Of a stretch of DNA of 64,000 nucleotides, positions 43,522 to 52,362 are shown piece after piece; position 1 is the first letter of the stretch; each line of letters begins with the position of its first letter. This stretch comes from Pseudomaricurvus sp033283335 (GTDB lineage: Bacteria > Pseudomonadota > Gammaproteobacteria > Pseudomonadales > Cellvibrionaceae): contig JAWMQP010000008.1 in NCBI GenBank assembly GCA_033283335.1, positions 62,001-126,000 on the forward strand. The letters run 5' to 3'. A model generated the notes under the pieces. That model made no database searches, had not been told where the DNA came from, and was given only the letters and a program-made list of their open reading frames with translations. The position numbers and the translations under genes were made by a program.

Positions 43522-45648
43522 CTAACTGATTTGCCGGTTAAACGGCGGTAAGGAGTTGAGGATCGCCTTACCGTAACGGCGGCTGACGATGCGCCGGTCC
43601 AACAGGCTGATGGTGCCGGTATCGGATTCGGTGCGCAGCAGTCGGCCACAGGCCTGCACCAGTTTGATGGCGGCATCGGGCACACTGATTTCCATAAACG
43701 CATTGCCACCGCGGGATTCAATCCACTCGGCCAGAGCGGCTTCCACCGGGTCGTCCGGCACGGCGAAGGGAATCTTGGCGATGACCACGTGGCGACAGTA
43801 ATCGCCGGGCAGGTCCACCCCTTCGGCAAAACTGGCGAGGCCGAAAATCACACTGCCCTCGCCGTCATCAATGCGTTGCTTGTGCTCATCCAGCAGCGCC
43901 TGTTTGGAGCGGTCGCCCTGCACCAGTACGATGTCTTGCCAGTCGTTGGGCAGGGCGTCGTAGACGTCCAGCATTTGCCGGCGGGAGGAGAACAGCACCA
44001 GGCTGCCTTCATTGATGTCCAGCAGTTCCGGCAGGGCATCCACCAGCGACAGGGTGTGGGCACTGGCGTTGCTGGCGTCGGTGGCCTGTGGTGGCACGCT
44101 CAGGGTGCCGGCGTTGGCGAAGTCGAAAGGACTGGGCACCTGCTGGTACTGGCTGTCGGGCGGTGTCCCGGCGCGCATCTGGTAGCGATCAAAGCGCCCC
44201 AGTGCGGTCAGGGTTGCCGACGTAACCACGGCGCCGCAGCACTGCCGCCAGAGGCCATATTCGAGGGTGCGGGAAGCCAGGATCGGGCTCGAACAGACTT
44301 CAAAGTCGAGATTGCCATTGAATTCTACCAGGGTGAACCAGCGCGCTTTGGGCACCGAGCCTTCTGCATCGGGGCTGGCGTAGCTGGCCCATAATTCCTG
44401 ATTGGCCTCGGCGCGGGAGTGCCAAATGCCGATCACCGGGAAGGCGCTTTCCAGATCTACCTTGGGCACCGGGCAGTGGCTGTCTTCCATGGACTCATTG
44501 ACCTCATTGGCCATTTTGTTCAGCAGGTCGGTCAAACGGTCAAACGACCGCTTCACATCCACACAGGCTCTTTGCATTTCGGCTGGTATCACACCGTTGG
44601 CAAAGCGGTAGCGTGGCGTATGTTCCGTGGCATCAATGGTGTCGGCCAGGGCCTGGAACATGGGCATGACCTTGTCCAGTTCCTGCTTGGCGTCCAGCAT
44701 GGCCGCTGGCAGCTGCTCACCAAAACGGTCCACATTGCCGGCCCCGCTGATTTGTGCCAGCAGATTGGCTACCGCTTTCTGGCTGCTGTCGAGCCATTTG
44801 CTGGTGGCAATCAGGCGGCTGTGCTGGGCAAAGTGGTTGAGGGCCTTATCGGGCAGGTGATGGCCCTCGTCAAAAATGTAAATGGCATCTTCCGGCGCAG
44901 GCAGAATGGCGCCGCCCCCCAGGGCCAGGTCTGCCAGCACCAGATCGTGGTTGGTGACGATGCAGTCGACACTGCCGAGGTTGTCGCGGGCTTTGATAAA
45001 GCTGCAGGCCGAGACATTGGCGCAGCGGCGGCCGGTACACTGGCGGTGGTCGGTGGTGACCCGCTGCCAGTCCTGATCCTCGACGCCGTCTTTCCAGTTG
45101 TCGCGATCACCGTCCCATTGATTGGCGGCCATGGCGTCCATCATCGACTGGTAGATTCTCACGCTCTGTTCACTGGCCTGGGGCATCTCGTCTTCGTAGA
45201 GTGCCCGATTGGGGTCAGCCGCCATGTCCACTTCGGTCAGCAGGCGGTCCAGTTTCGACAGGCACAGGTAGCGGCCGCGGCCCTTGGCCAGCGATACCTT
45301 GAAGTGCAGGCCACTGTGGCGCAGCACTTCGGGAATGTCCTTGTTGACGATTTGTTCCTGCAGGGCGACGGTGGCGGTGGAAATCACCACTTTCTTGCCC
45401 AGGGCCCGGGCAATGGGCAGGGTGGCCAGCAAATAGGCCACGGTTTTGCCGGTACCCGTGCCGGCTTCCACCACACAGACATGGCCTTCACTGTCGCGCT
45501 CATTCTCGTCGTTGAGGTGAATGCTGCCCAGGGTCTTGGCGATCTCGGCAATCATCAGTTTTTGCCCATAGCGGGCTTTCAGGCCCTTGTTGCTGAGGAA
45601 CTGGCTGTAGGCGCCTTGAATGGTTTTCTTGAGATCGTCGGTGAGCAT
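43522..45648 (-). CDS. dinG: ATP-dependent DNA helicase DinG
   Basis: A 708-residue XPD-like helicase. Walker A is AGTGTGKTVAYLL (near residue 66), the DEAH-type box is FDEGHHLPD (near 255), and iron-sulfur cluster cysteines appear in CTGRRCANVSACSF (near 205) with an earlier cysteine in RYLCLSK. The C-terminal motifs are VLFSSRRQM, FGLASFAEGVDLPG and QACGRLLRTESD. DinG unwinds DNA ahead of replication, including R-loops. Despite its SOS control in E. coli, no LexA box is visible upstream here. Confidence 0.93.
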   Translation of the reverse strand: MLTDDLKKTIQGAYSQFLSNKGLKARYGQKLMIAEIAKTLGSIHLNDENERDSEGHVCVVEAGTGTGKTVAYLLATLPIARALGKKVVISTATVALQEQIVNKDIPEVLRHSGLHFKVSLAKGRGRYLCLSKLDRLLTEVDMAADPNRALYEDEMPQASEQSVRIYQSMMDAMAANQWDGDRDNWKDGVEDQDWQRVTTDHRQCTGRRCANVSACSFIKARDNLGSVDCIVTNHDLVLADLALGGGAILPAPEDAIYIFDEGHHLPDKALNHFAQHSRLIATSKWLDSSQKAVANLLAQISGAGNVDRFGEQLPAAMLDAKQELDKVMPMFQALADTIDATEHTPRYRFANGVIPAEMQRACVDVKRSFDRLTDLLNKMANEVNESMEDSHCPVPKVDLESAFPVIGIWHSRAEANQELWASYASPDAEGSVPKARWFTLVEFNGNLDFEVCSSPILASRTLEYGLWRQCCGAVVTSATLTALGRFDRYQMRAGTPPDSQYQQVPSPFDFANAGTLSVPPQATDASNASAHTLSLVDALPELLDINEGSLVLFSSRRQMLDVYDALPNDWQDIVLVQGDRSKQALLDEHKQRIDDGEGSVIFGLASFAEGVDLPGDYCRHVVIAKIPFAVPDDPVEAALAEWIESRGGNAFMEISVPDAAIKLVQACGRLLRTESDTGTISLLDRRIVSRRYGKAILNSLPPFNRQIS

Positions 45649-45751
45649 GAAGGCTGGGGCTGGCTGTATGGCTGAAATGGGTTGGCGGACAAGGAGGCAA
45701 GTTTACCCGGTTGAGGCGATGTAAGCATCAGAAAAAGGTGGGAACCGACTG

Positions 45752-45777
45752 CTGCGGGGGGAGCAAGCCCCCGCTAC
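45752..45777. repeat. REP-like hairpin between pgi and dinG
   Basis: GCGGGGG and CCCCCGC pair around GAGCAAG (stem 45754-45760 with 45768-45774). The sequence read on the minus strand, GTAGCGGGGGCTTGCTCC, resembles the short extragenic palindromes common in Pseudomonas. It is followed by no T-run near pgi, so it is more likely a REP unit than a simple terminator, though it could protect the pgi transcript end. Confidence 0.5.
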
Positions 45778-45785
45778 CAATGGTG

Positions 45786-47465
45786 TCAATTGGCGAGGAT
45801 GGTTTGAGCCAGCTGGCGGGTGGAGCTGTCCCAGTCGGCGGGAATGTCGCCTTGCTGCAGGGCATTGGCAATACGGGTGCCCAACTGTTTACCCAGTTCG
45901 ACGCCCCACTGGTCGAAGGCGTTGATGTTCAGCAGCACGCTGAGGGTGTAGACCTTGTGTTCATAGAGGGCGATAAGGCTGCCCAGGGCTCGGGGGGTCA
46001 GCTGCTGCAGTAACAGGGTGTTGCTGGGGCGGTTGCCGGCAATCACTTTGTGCGAAGCCAGGGCGTCCGCCTGGGCTTTGTCTTTTCCCTCACCGAGCAA
46101 TTCCTGCAGGGCCTGTTCCCGGCTCTTGCCTGCCAGCAGGGCCTGGCTTTGGCTCAGGCAGCAGGCCAGCAGCTGCCGATGTTGGCCAGTGTAGGGGTGG
46201 TTGGGTTGCAGGGTGGCAATAAAGTCCATAGGGATCAGCGGCGTGCCCTGATGAAACAGCTGGTGAAACGAGTGTTGGCCGTTGCTTTCTTCGGTACCCC
46301 ACAGGGCAATGCCGGTGGGGTAGCTGACGTCTATCCCCTGGCGATTGACCGACTTGCCCAGGCTTTCCATGTCCAGTTGCTGCAGAAAGTCGGGGAAGCG
46401 CTGCAGTTGATGGCAGTAAGGCAGGATGGCCTGGCTGCGGGCGCCCCAGCACTGGCTGTACCAGAAGGTGATGAACGCCAGGATCACCGGCATATTGTGG
46501 CGGAAATCCGCTTCGGCAAAGTGATCGTCCATTTCGGCGGCACCGTGTAATAGTTCGGTAAACGCCCGCCACCCGACAGCCACCGCAATCGGCAGGCCAA
46601 TTGCCGACCAGAGCGAGTAGCGCCCACCGACCCAGTCCCACATGGGGAAGATATTATCGGCATGGATACCAAATGCGGTGGCCTTCTCGGCGTTGGTGCT
46701 GATGGCAACAAAGTGCTTCTGCAGGTCGTCCATGCAGCAGCCATGCTGAATCATCCACTGACGGGCGGATTTGGCGTTTTCCAGGGTTTCCAGGGTAGTG
46801 AATGATTTGGAGGCGACGATAAAGAGCGTGGTTTCCGGATTTAACGGTTTGAGGGTGTGAAATATCTCGGCGCCATCGATATTGGCCACAAAGTGCACGT
46901 TGATCTGTGGCAAATGAAAATCTGACAGGGCCTTGCACACCATGCGTGGACCCAGGTCCGAGCCGCCAATACCGATATTGACCACATCGGTGATCACTTT
47001 GCCGGTATGTCCCAGCCACTGCCCGCTGTGCAGCTTTTCGACAAAACTCGCCATATGCGCCTGTGCGGCCAGAATTTCGCCTGAAACTGAAAGATCGGTG
47101 CGGGCGCTGCGCAGGGCGGTGTGCCAGGCGGGTCGGACTTCGGTGTTGTTGACCGGTTGGCCAGAGATTAAATTCTCAATCGCCTGACGTAACTGGCAGT
47201 CTTCCGCCAGGGCCAGCAGGTGCTTGAGAGTGGTTTCGTTGAGGTGGTTTTTGGAGAAGTCGAGCATCAGCGGGCCGACTTCCAGTGTGTAGTGTTGTGC
47301 CCGGTGCGGATCCTGCTGGAACAATTCGTCCAGACGATTATTCCATGCCCTGTGGTGAGCCAGCAGCTGCTCCCAGTGGGGCAAGTGCTGGCTGAGCGTG
47401 GCGGAGGAATCTTTTGGCGATGCGCTTGCTAAAGTAGTCGGAGTTATTGAATCCGGTGAATCCAT
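45786..47465 (-). CDS. pgi: Glucose-6-phosphate isomerase
   Basis: A 559-residue isomerase that interconverts glucose 6-phosphate and fructose 6-phosphate. Family sequences include NIGIGGSDLGPRM (near residue 157), SKSFTTLET (near 214), the GGRYSLWSAIGLP signature near 275, WGTEESNGQHSFHQL near 387 with the catalytic histidine, and INAFDQWGVELGK near 517. Length and motifs are standard. A REP-like hairpin separates it from dinG. It is read in the same direction as ispB upstream, with a 53-base gap. Confidence 0.96.
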   Translation of the reverse strand: MDSPDSITPTTLASASPKDSSATLSQHLPHWEQLLAHHRAWNNRLDELFQQDPHRAQHYTLEVGPLMLDFSKNHLNETTLKHLLALAEDCQLRQAIENLISGQPVNNTEVRPAWHTALRSARTDLSVSGEILAAQAHMASFVEKLHSGQWLGHTGKVITDVVNIGIGGSDLGPRMVCKALSDFHLPQINVHFVANIDGAEIFHTLKPLNPETTLFIVASKSFTTLETLENAKSARQWMIQHGCCMDDLQKHFVAISTNAEKATAFGIHADNIFPMWDWVGGRYSLWSAIGLPIAVAVGWRAFTELLHGAAEMDDHFAEADFRHNMPVILAFITFWYSQCWGARSQAILPYCHQLQRFPDFLQQLDMESLGKSVNRQGIDVSYPTGIALWGTEESNGQHSFHQLFHQGTPLIPMDFIATLQPNHPYTGQHRQLLACCLSQSQALLAGKSREQALQELLGEGKDKAQADALASHKVIAGNRPSNTLLLQQLTPRALGSLIALYEHKVYTLSVLLNINAFDQWGVELGKQLGTRIANALQQGDIPADWDSSTRQLAQTILAN

Positions 47466-47518
47466 GTTGTGACCTGTGGTTTGAGTGGGCCTGCCATTTC
47501 TAAATATAGAATGACTTT

Positions 47519-48490
47519 TTAATAATTGCGCCCAATAGAAAACTCAGCCAGTTCAATCATTGCTTCTTTATATGGGCTGTCGGGCAGGTGGCTCAGCTGC
47601 TGGATGGCCAGGTTGGCCTGCTGGCGGGCACTGTCGGCCGTGTATTGGAGGGCGCCAGTGTCCTTCACGATCTCGACGATGGCGTCCAGTTGATCGGCGG
47701 CACCGGTGCGGATGGCGTTGGCGATCAGGTCAGCCTGTGCCTGGCTGCCCTCTCTCATGGCGTAAATCAGTGGCAGGGTGGGTTTGCCTTCGGCCAGGTC
47801 GTCACCCACGTTCTTGCCGAGGGCTTCGCTGTCGCCTTCGTAGTCCAGGGCGTCGTCCACCAGCTGAAACGCCAGGCCCAGGTGGTAGCCATAGCGTTTA
47901 AGTGCCTCACGCTGAACCTCATCGGCTTCGGCCAGCACGGCGGCCGCTTCGCAGGCGGCCTCAAACAGGGCGCCGGTCTTTTTATAGATTACATTCAGGT
48001 AATTGTCTTCGCTGACACTCGGGTCCTTGGCATTGACCAGCTGTTGCACTTCCCCTTCGGAGATGGTGTTGGTGGTGTCGGACAGAATCTGCATGATACT
48101 CATATTGCCGATGGCCACCATCATCTGGAAAGCGCGGGAATAGAGAAAGTCCCCTACCAGCACGCTGGGGGCATTGCCCCACTTGGCGTTGGCCGTCAGG
48201 CGACCGCGGCGCATGCTGGAGATGTCCACCACGTCATCGTGCAGCAGGGTGGCGGTGTGGATAAACTCGATAATAGCGGCCAGATCCAGGTGGCGGTTGC
48301 GATCGGCCTGGGGGTAATTCAGGGCGTTGGCCGTCAGCAGTACCAGCAGTGGCCGCAGGCGTTTGCCGCCCGCTTCGACCAGATAGTGGCCAATGTTTTC
48401 CACCAGATCGACGTTGGAGTGCAGTTGGTCAATGATCAGTTGGTTGACGGCCTTGAAGTCGCCAGCAACCGCTTTGTGAAAAGGCAGCAT
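47519..48490 (-). CDS. ispB: Octaprenyl diphosphate synthase
   Basis: A 323-residue trans-prenyltransferase that makes the side chain of ubiquinone. Both aspartate-rich motifs are present: LLHDDVVD (near residue 84) and LVDDALDY (near 209), with GGKRLRPLL near residue 43. I chose the ATG at 48490 (LPFHKAVAGDF), which gives exactly the E. coli length; a TTG nine codons upstream is less likely. It diverges from the rplU group, the arrangement found in E. coli and Pseudomonas. Confidence 0.94.
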   Translation of the reverse strand: MLPFHKAVAGDFKAVNQLIIDQLHSNVDLVENIGHYLVEAGGKRLRPLLVLLTANALNYPQADRNRHLDLAAIIEFIHTATLLHDDVVDISSMRRGRLTANAKWGNAPSVLVGDFLYSRAFQMMVAIGNMSIMQILSDTTNTISEGEVQQLVNAKDPSVSEDNYLNVIYKKTGALFEAACEAAAVLAEADEVQREALKRYGYHLGLAFQLVDDALDYEGDSEALGKNVGDDLAEGKPTLPLIYAMREGSQAQADLIANAIRTGAADQLDAIVEIVKDTGALQYTADSARQQANLAIQQLSHLPDSPYKEAMIELAEFSIGRNY

Positions 48491-48695
48491 GGGGGGAGGT
48501 GTCCAGGAAATTTCCAAATTAGGGGGCCGGCCAAAAGCCAGACATAGTTCGGCATGCTAGGTGTGTGGAGGGGGGGTGTCAAGAATGAGTTGTGTTGAAT
48601 AATGCGACATGAGCTGGCGTCAGGCCGCGGCACCGGCGGCCCTTGGGGGCAGGAGTTGGCGCTTAAAATGGCTGGGGGTTGTGTGTTGGCAGGGC

Positions 48696-48724
48696 TTGCG
48701 GGCTTGGCGGCTTTGCCGTAGAAT
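48696..48724 (+). promoter_or_regulatory. Probable promoter of rplU-rpmA
   Basis: TTGCGG (48696-48701), a 17-base spacer and TAGAAT (48719-48724) form a good sigma-70 promoter about 160 bases before rplU, leaving a leader of roughly 155 nt. The 395-base gap between ispB and rplU otherwise shows nothing gene-like; the leader may carry a regulatory fold that I cannot assign. Confidence 0.6.
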
Positions 48725-48885
48725 CTGCGCCCCTGCCGCTACCTGTATTTGGCTGAGCTCTGAGGCTCCCGGTCAGGTGTCGCAATTGAACTGAAGTTAG
48801 GTATACGACGCAAGCCTACCCTGAAACGTGTCCGGGTGATTCCGGCGCTGCTTCGTGTCGTCCAATGTCTAATTGGAGCATGCAA

Positions 48886-49197
48886 ATGTACGCTATTTTT
48901 AAAAGCGGTGGTAAACAGCACCGTGTAGTGGAAGGCGAAACCCTGAAGCTGGAAAAAATCGAAGTTGCCACCGGTGAGTCCGTCGAGTTCGACGAAGTGC
49001 TGCTGGTAGCCAATGGCGAAGACGTGAAAATCGGTGCGCCGGTTGTTGACGGTGCCAAAGTGACTGCCGAAGTGGTTAGCCACGGTCGCGGTGACAAGGT
49101 GAAAATCATCAAATTCCGTCGTCGTAAGCACTCCATGAAGCGCCAAGGTCACCGTCAATGGTACACCGAGGTGAAAATTACGGGTATTAAGGGCTAA
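48886..49197 (+). CDS. rplU: 50S ribosomal protein L21
   Basis: A 103-residue ribosomal protein, YAIFKSGGKQHRV to VKITGIKG, the same length as E. coli L21. It binds 23S rRNA. The ATG at 48886 is where the family starts, seven codons inside the longest frame. First gene of the rplU-rpmA pair, with obgE further downstream. Confidence 0.98.
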   Translation: MYAIFKSGGKQHRVVEGETLKLEKIEVATGESVEFDEVLLVANGEDVKIGAPVVDGAKVTAEVVSHGRGDKVKIIKFRRRKHSMKRQGHRQWYTEVKITGIKG

Positions 49198-49235
49198 TCC
49201 CCTTAATTAACGAAACGAATTTAGGAGTTTGACTC

Positions 49236-49493
49236 ATGGCTCACAAAAAAGCTGGTGGTAGTACTCGTAACGGTCGCGACTCAGAGAGTAAGCGACTGGG
49301 CGTAAAACGTTTTGGTGGTCAGGCGGTTCTGGCTGGTAACATTCTGGTTCGTCAACGTGGCACCAAGTTCCACGCTGGCGACAACGTTGGTATCGGTAAA
49401 GACCACACTCTGTTCGCAAAGGCCGATGGCGTTGTGAAGTTTGAAGTGAAAGGTGACAAAAACCGTAAATTCGTCAGTGTGGTTGGCGCGTAA
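49236..49493 (+). CDS. rpmA: 50S ribosomal protein L27
   Basis: An 85-residue protein starting AHKKAGGSTRNGRDSESKRLG, with its N-terminal tail reaching the peptidyl-transferase centre in known ribosomes. The ribosome site TAGGAG lies 9 bases before the ATG. It follows rplU by 38 bases and is followed by a strong terminator, so obgE must be read from its own promoter or by readthrough. Confidence 0.98.
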   Translation: MAHKKAGGSTRNGRDSESKRLGVKRFGGQAVLAGNILVRQRGTKFHAGDNVGIGKDHTLFAKADGVVKFEVKGDKNRKFVSVVGA

Positions 49494-49555
49494 GCGACCC
49501 TCATAACGAATTTATCGGTTGCTGGTGCTTGCCTGAGCGAGCGCCTAACCTGAGC

Positions 49556-49585
49556 AAAAGCCCCGTCATCCCTGATGGGGCTTTT
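49556..49585 (+). terminator. Rho-independent terminator after rpmA
   Basis: AAAAGCCCC and GGGGCTTTT pair perfectly around a 12-base loop, followed by GTGTTTT, 60 bases after the rpmA stop. Confidence 0.9.
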
Positions 49586-49638
49586 GTGTTTTACTAATGT
49601 GTGAATTTTATCTACCGACTGCTGACAATCGTGGCACG

Positions 49639-49759
49639 CGTCATTGCGAGCGCCGCGAAGCAATCCATTTTTGGCACTGTTGCTGATTACTTGTAAGAAT
49701 ATGGTGGTGGCAGCAAGCCAGAGATGGATCGCCGCGTCGCTATGCTCCTCGCGATGACG
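49639..49759. repeat. Inverted-repeat element with CGTCATTGCGAG ends, copy A
   Basis: CGTCATTGCGAG at the left end is matched by CTCGCGATGACG at the right (one mismatch), and inner GCGAAGCAATCCAT is matched by ATGGATCGCCGCGTCGC. The 121-base unit fills most of the gap between the rpmA terminator and obgE. It has no coding capacity. Copies B (52196) and C (60926) share the ends. Confidence 0.75.
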
Positions 49760-49810
49760 AGGTTCGGGTTTGCAGTAGGTGGGTGTGTTGTTTAGATTCC
49801 GGAGAAGCTC

Positions 49811-51010
49811 ATGAAGTTTGTAGATGAAGCCCCGATTTTTGTGGCGGCCGGCAATGGCGGCAACGGCTGCATGAGCTTTTGGCGGGAGAAGTTCGTCGCC
49901 AAAGGTGGCCCTGATGGCGGTGACGGCGGTGACGGCGGCAGCGTGTATCTTGAGGCAGACAGCGAGCTGAATACGCTGGTGGATTACCGCTATCAGCCCA
50001 AATACCGCGCTGAACATGGTCAGCCGGGACGCGGTGCCAACTGTACTGGCGCCAAGGGCGACGACCTGATTTTAAAGGTGCCGGTTGGCACCACGGTACT
50101 GGATACGGATACCGAGGAAAGGCTGGGCGATTTGACCGAGGCCGGCCAACGGTTGATGGTGGCTCGCGGTGGCTTTCATGGCATTGGTAATGCCCGCTTT
50201 AAATCGTCCGTCAACCGGGCGCCGCGCCAGACCAAGCCGGGTCAGCCGGGTGAGCAGCGCAACCTCAAGCTGGAGCTGAAGGTGTTGGCGGATGTGGGGT
50301 TGCTGGGGTTGCCCAACGCCGGCAAGAGCAGCTTTATCCGTGCGGTCTCCTCGGCCAAGCCGAAAGTGGCGGGCTACCCATTTACCACCCTGGTGCCTAA
50401 CCTGGGTGTGGTTAAGGTGCAGTCGCACCGCAGTTTTGTGGTGGCGGATATCCCAGGTGTGATTGAGGGGGCTTCCGAAGGCGCCGGTCTGGGGATTCGC
50501 TTTCTTAAGCATTTGACCCGCTGTCGTCTTTTGCTGCATCTGGTGGATATGTGCCCCTACGACGGTTCCACGCCAGCGGAGAATGCCCAGGCCATTATTG
50601 ATGAGCTGGATAGATTTTCGCCGACCCTGGCAGGGCGGGATCGTTGGTTGCTGCTGAATAAAGTGGACCTGCTGCCGGAAGATGAGGTGGAGTCGCGTTG
50701 CCAGGAAGTGGTTGAGCGGCTGAATTGGCAGGGGCCGGTGTTCATGATCTCGGCGATCAACAAGCAGGGGACTCAGGCGCTGTGTGGTCAGGTCTTGGAT
50801 TATCTGGAGGAGCGCTGGCAAGCCGAGGCGGAAGATCCCGAGCTGGCCGGTGTTGAGCGTGCCATGCAGGACGCGATGCAGCAGGAGGCGCGTGAGCGCA
50901 TCGAAGAGTTGCGGGAGCGTCACCGAGCCAAGCGTAAAGCGGCCAGGGGAGGCGATGATGACGACTTTGATGATGACGATTACGATGTCGATTTCGAGTA
51001 TGTGCCCTGA
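49811..51010 (+). CDS. obgE: Ribosome-assembly GTPase ObgE/CgtA
   Basis: A 399-residue GTPase. The glycine-rich Obg fold fills residues 1-158 (KFVDEAPIFVAAGNGGNG). The G domain has GLPNAGKSS (near residue 167), the switch region YPFTTLVPNLG, DIPGVIEGA and NKVDLLP. The C-terminus is a long acidic tail (DDDDFDDDDYDVDFEYVP). It monitors GTP level and helps mature the large ribosomal subunit. proB follows by 35 bases. Confidence 0.97.
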   Translation: MKFVDEAPIFVAAGNGGNGCMSFWREKFVAKGGPDGGDGGDGGSVYLEADSELNTLVDYRYQPKYRAEHGQPGRGANCTGAKGDDLILKVPVGTTVLDTDTEERLGDLTEAGQRLMVARGGFHGIGNARFKSSVNRAPRQTKPGQPGEQRNLKLELKVLADVGLLGLPNAGKSSFIRAVSSAKPKVAGYPFTTLVPNLGVVKVQSHRSFVVADIPGVIEGASEGAGLGIRFLKHLTRCRLLLHLVDMCPYDGSTPAENAQAIIDELDRFSPTLAGRDRWLLLNKVDLLPEDEVESRCQEVVERLNWQGPVFMISAINKQGTQALCGQVLDYLEERWQAEAEDPELAGVERAMQDAMQQEARERIEELRERHRAKRKAARGGDDDDFDDDDYDVDFEYVP

Positions 51011-51045
51011 GTTCAACTGAATTTGGGCGAGTAGATGGTTTCAGG

Positions 51046-52167
51046 ATGAGCGTTCGACAAAATTTAGCGGTAGCCCCGCGCTGGGTAGTGAAGATTGGCA
51101 GTGCCCTGTTAACTAATAACGGCCAGGGGTTGGATGTTGAAGCTATCGCTGGCTGGGTCAAGCAGTTGGCGGATTTGCAGCAACAGGGGGTGGAGCTGGT
51201 GCTGGTGTCCTCCGGCGCTGTGGCTGCAGGTATGAATCGCCTGGGTTGGACTCAGCGACCGGATGCCATCCATGAGTTGCAGGCGGCGGCTGCGGTCGGC
51301 CAGACCGGGCTGGTGCAGGCCTACGAGCAGGAGTTCCAAAAATACGGCATTCACACCGCGCAGGTGTTGCTGGATCACGACGACCTCTCCAACCGCCAGC
51401 GCTATCTCAATGCCCGCTCCACCCTTAAGGCCCTGACCGGCTTGGGCGTTGTTCCGGTCGTCAATGAAAACGACACGGTTGTGACCGATGAGATTCGCTT
51501 TGGTGACAACGACACGCTGGGGGCTTTGGTGGCCAATCTGGTGGGGGCGGACGTGTTGGTGATTCTCACCGATCAGGACGGTATGTTTGATGCCGATCCC
51601 CGCTCCAATCCTGACGCCAAACTGATCAGTGAGACGTCGGCCAGTGACGCCAGTTTGGATGCGAAAGCGGGCGATGGCGGTAAGTTGGGTCGCGGCGGTA
51701 TGATCACCAAGGTGCGGGCTGCTCGGTTGGCGGCGCGCTCTGGTGCCCATACTGTGATTGTAGGTGGCCGACTTGATCAGGTGATTGCTCGTCTGCGCCA
51801 GGGCGAGGTTCTGGGCACTCTGCTGACGGCGGACCAACAGCCTCAGGCGGCTCGCAAGCGCTGGCTGGCAGGTCAGTTGCAGGTGCGCGGGCGTCTGTTG
51901 TTGGATGATGGTGCGGTGCGGGTCTTGAGGCGGCAGGGTAAGAGCTTGTTGCCGGTGGGTGTCAGGCGGGCCGACGGCGAATTTCATCGCGGTGATATGG
52001 TGGCCTGTGTGGACGCTGACGGACAGGAAGTGGCTCGCGGCCTGGTCAATTACAGCGTGCACGAGGCGCGTCGTATTATCGGCCGGCCCAGTGAGGACAT
52101 TGAAAAACTGTTGGGCTACGTGGATGATCTCGAGTTAATTCACCGGGACAATCTGGTGGTTCTGTAA
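51046..52167 (+). CDS. proB: Glutamate 5-kinase
   Basis: A 373-residue enzyme for the first step of proline synthesis. The amino-acid kinase domain (VVKIGSALLTNNGQGLD near residue 13, VSSGAVAAG near 54, NENDTV near 143, GGMITKVRAARLA near 221) is followed by a C-terminal PUA domain from about residue 280. The size and domain set match E. coli ProB (367 residues), which is feedback-inhibited by proline. Probably cotranscribed with obgE. proA is not in the window. Confidence 0.95.
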   Translation: MSVRQNLAVAPRWVVKIGSALLTNNGQGLDVEAIAGWVKQLADLQQQGVELVLVSSGAVAAGMNRLGWTQRPDAIHELQAAAAVGQTGLVQAYEQEFQKYGIHTAQVLLDHDDLSNRQRYLNARSTLKALTGLGVVPVVNENDTVVTDEIRFGDNDTLGALVANLVGADVLVILTDQDGMFDADPRSNPDAKLISETSASDASLDAKAGDGGKLGRGGMITKVRAARLAARSGAHTVIVGGRLDQVIARLRQGEVLGTLLTADQQPQAARKRWLAGQLQVRGRLLLDDGAVRVLRRQGKSLLPVGVRRADGEFHRGDMVACVDADGQEVARGLVNYSVHEARRIIGRPSEDIEKLLGYVDDLELIHRDNLVVL

Positions 52168-52195
52168 TCCTAAAATTTGTCGGCAGTTTAAATCT

Positions 52196-52305
52196 GTCAT
52201 CGCGAGGAGCGTTTTCTGCGACGCGGCGATCCATGTCTGCCGCGATGCTGGCCGGACCGCTAAACACGGATTGCTTAACTGCGCTGTGTTGTGTTCGCAA
52301 TAACG
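52196..52305. repeat. Inverted-repeat element with GTCATCGCGAG ends, copy B
   Basis: GTCATCGCGAGGAGCG at the left is matched by TTCGCAATAACG at the right, and the internal GCGGCGATCCATG by CACGGATTGCTTAACTGCGC in partly decayed form. The 110-base unit occupies the gap between proB and the aminotransferase gene. Confidence 0.65.
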
Positions 52306-52362
52306 TTTAAGCATTTGTGGCAGACCTAACCGCCTGTTCTTCATTGTTCGAGATCCCTCTTC

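Noticed and set aside
44419..45675. Long plus-strand open frame (418 codons) opposite dinG
   Set aside because: It mirrors the helicase gene exactly, and its translation is a low-structure Gly/Val/His-rich string typical of antisense frames in GC-rich genes.
45721..45785. Possible tRNA or small RNA gene between pgi and dinG
   Set aside because: Only one GC-rich hairpin is seen, with no cloverleaf, promoter or T-run; it fits a REP-type palindrome better.
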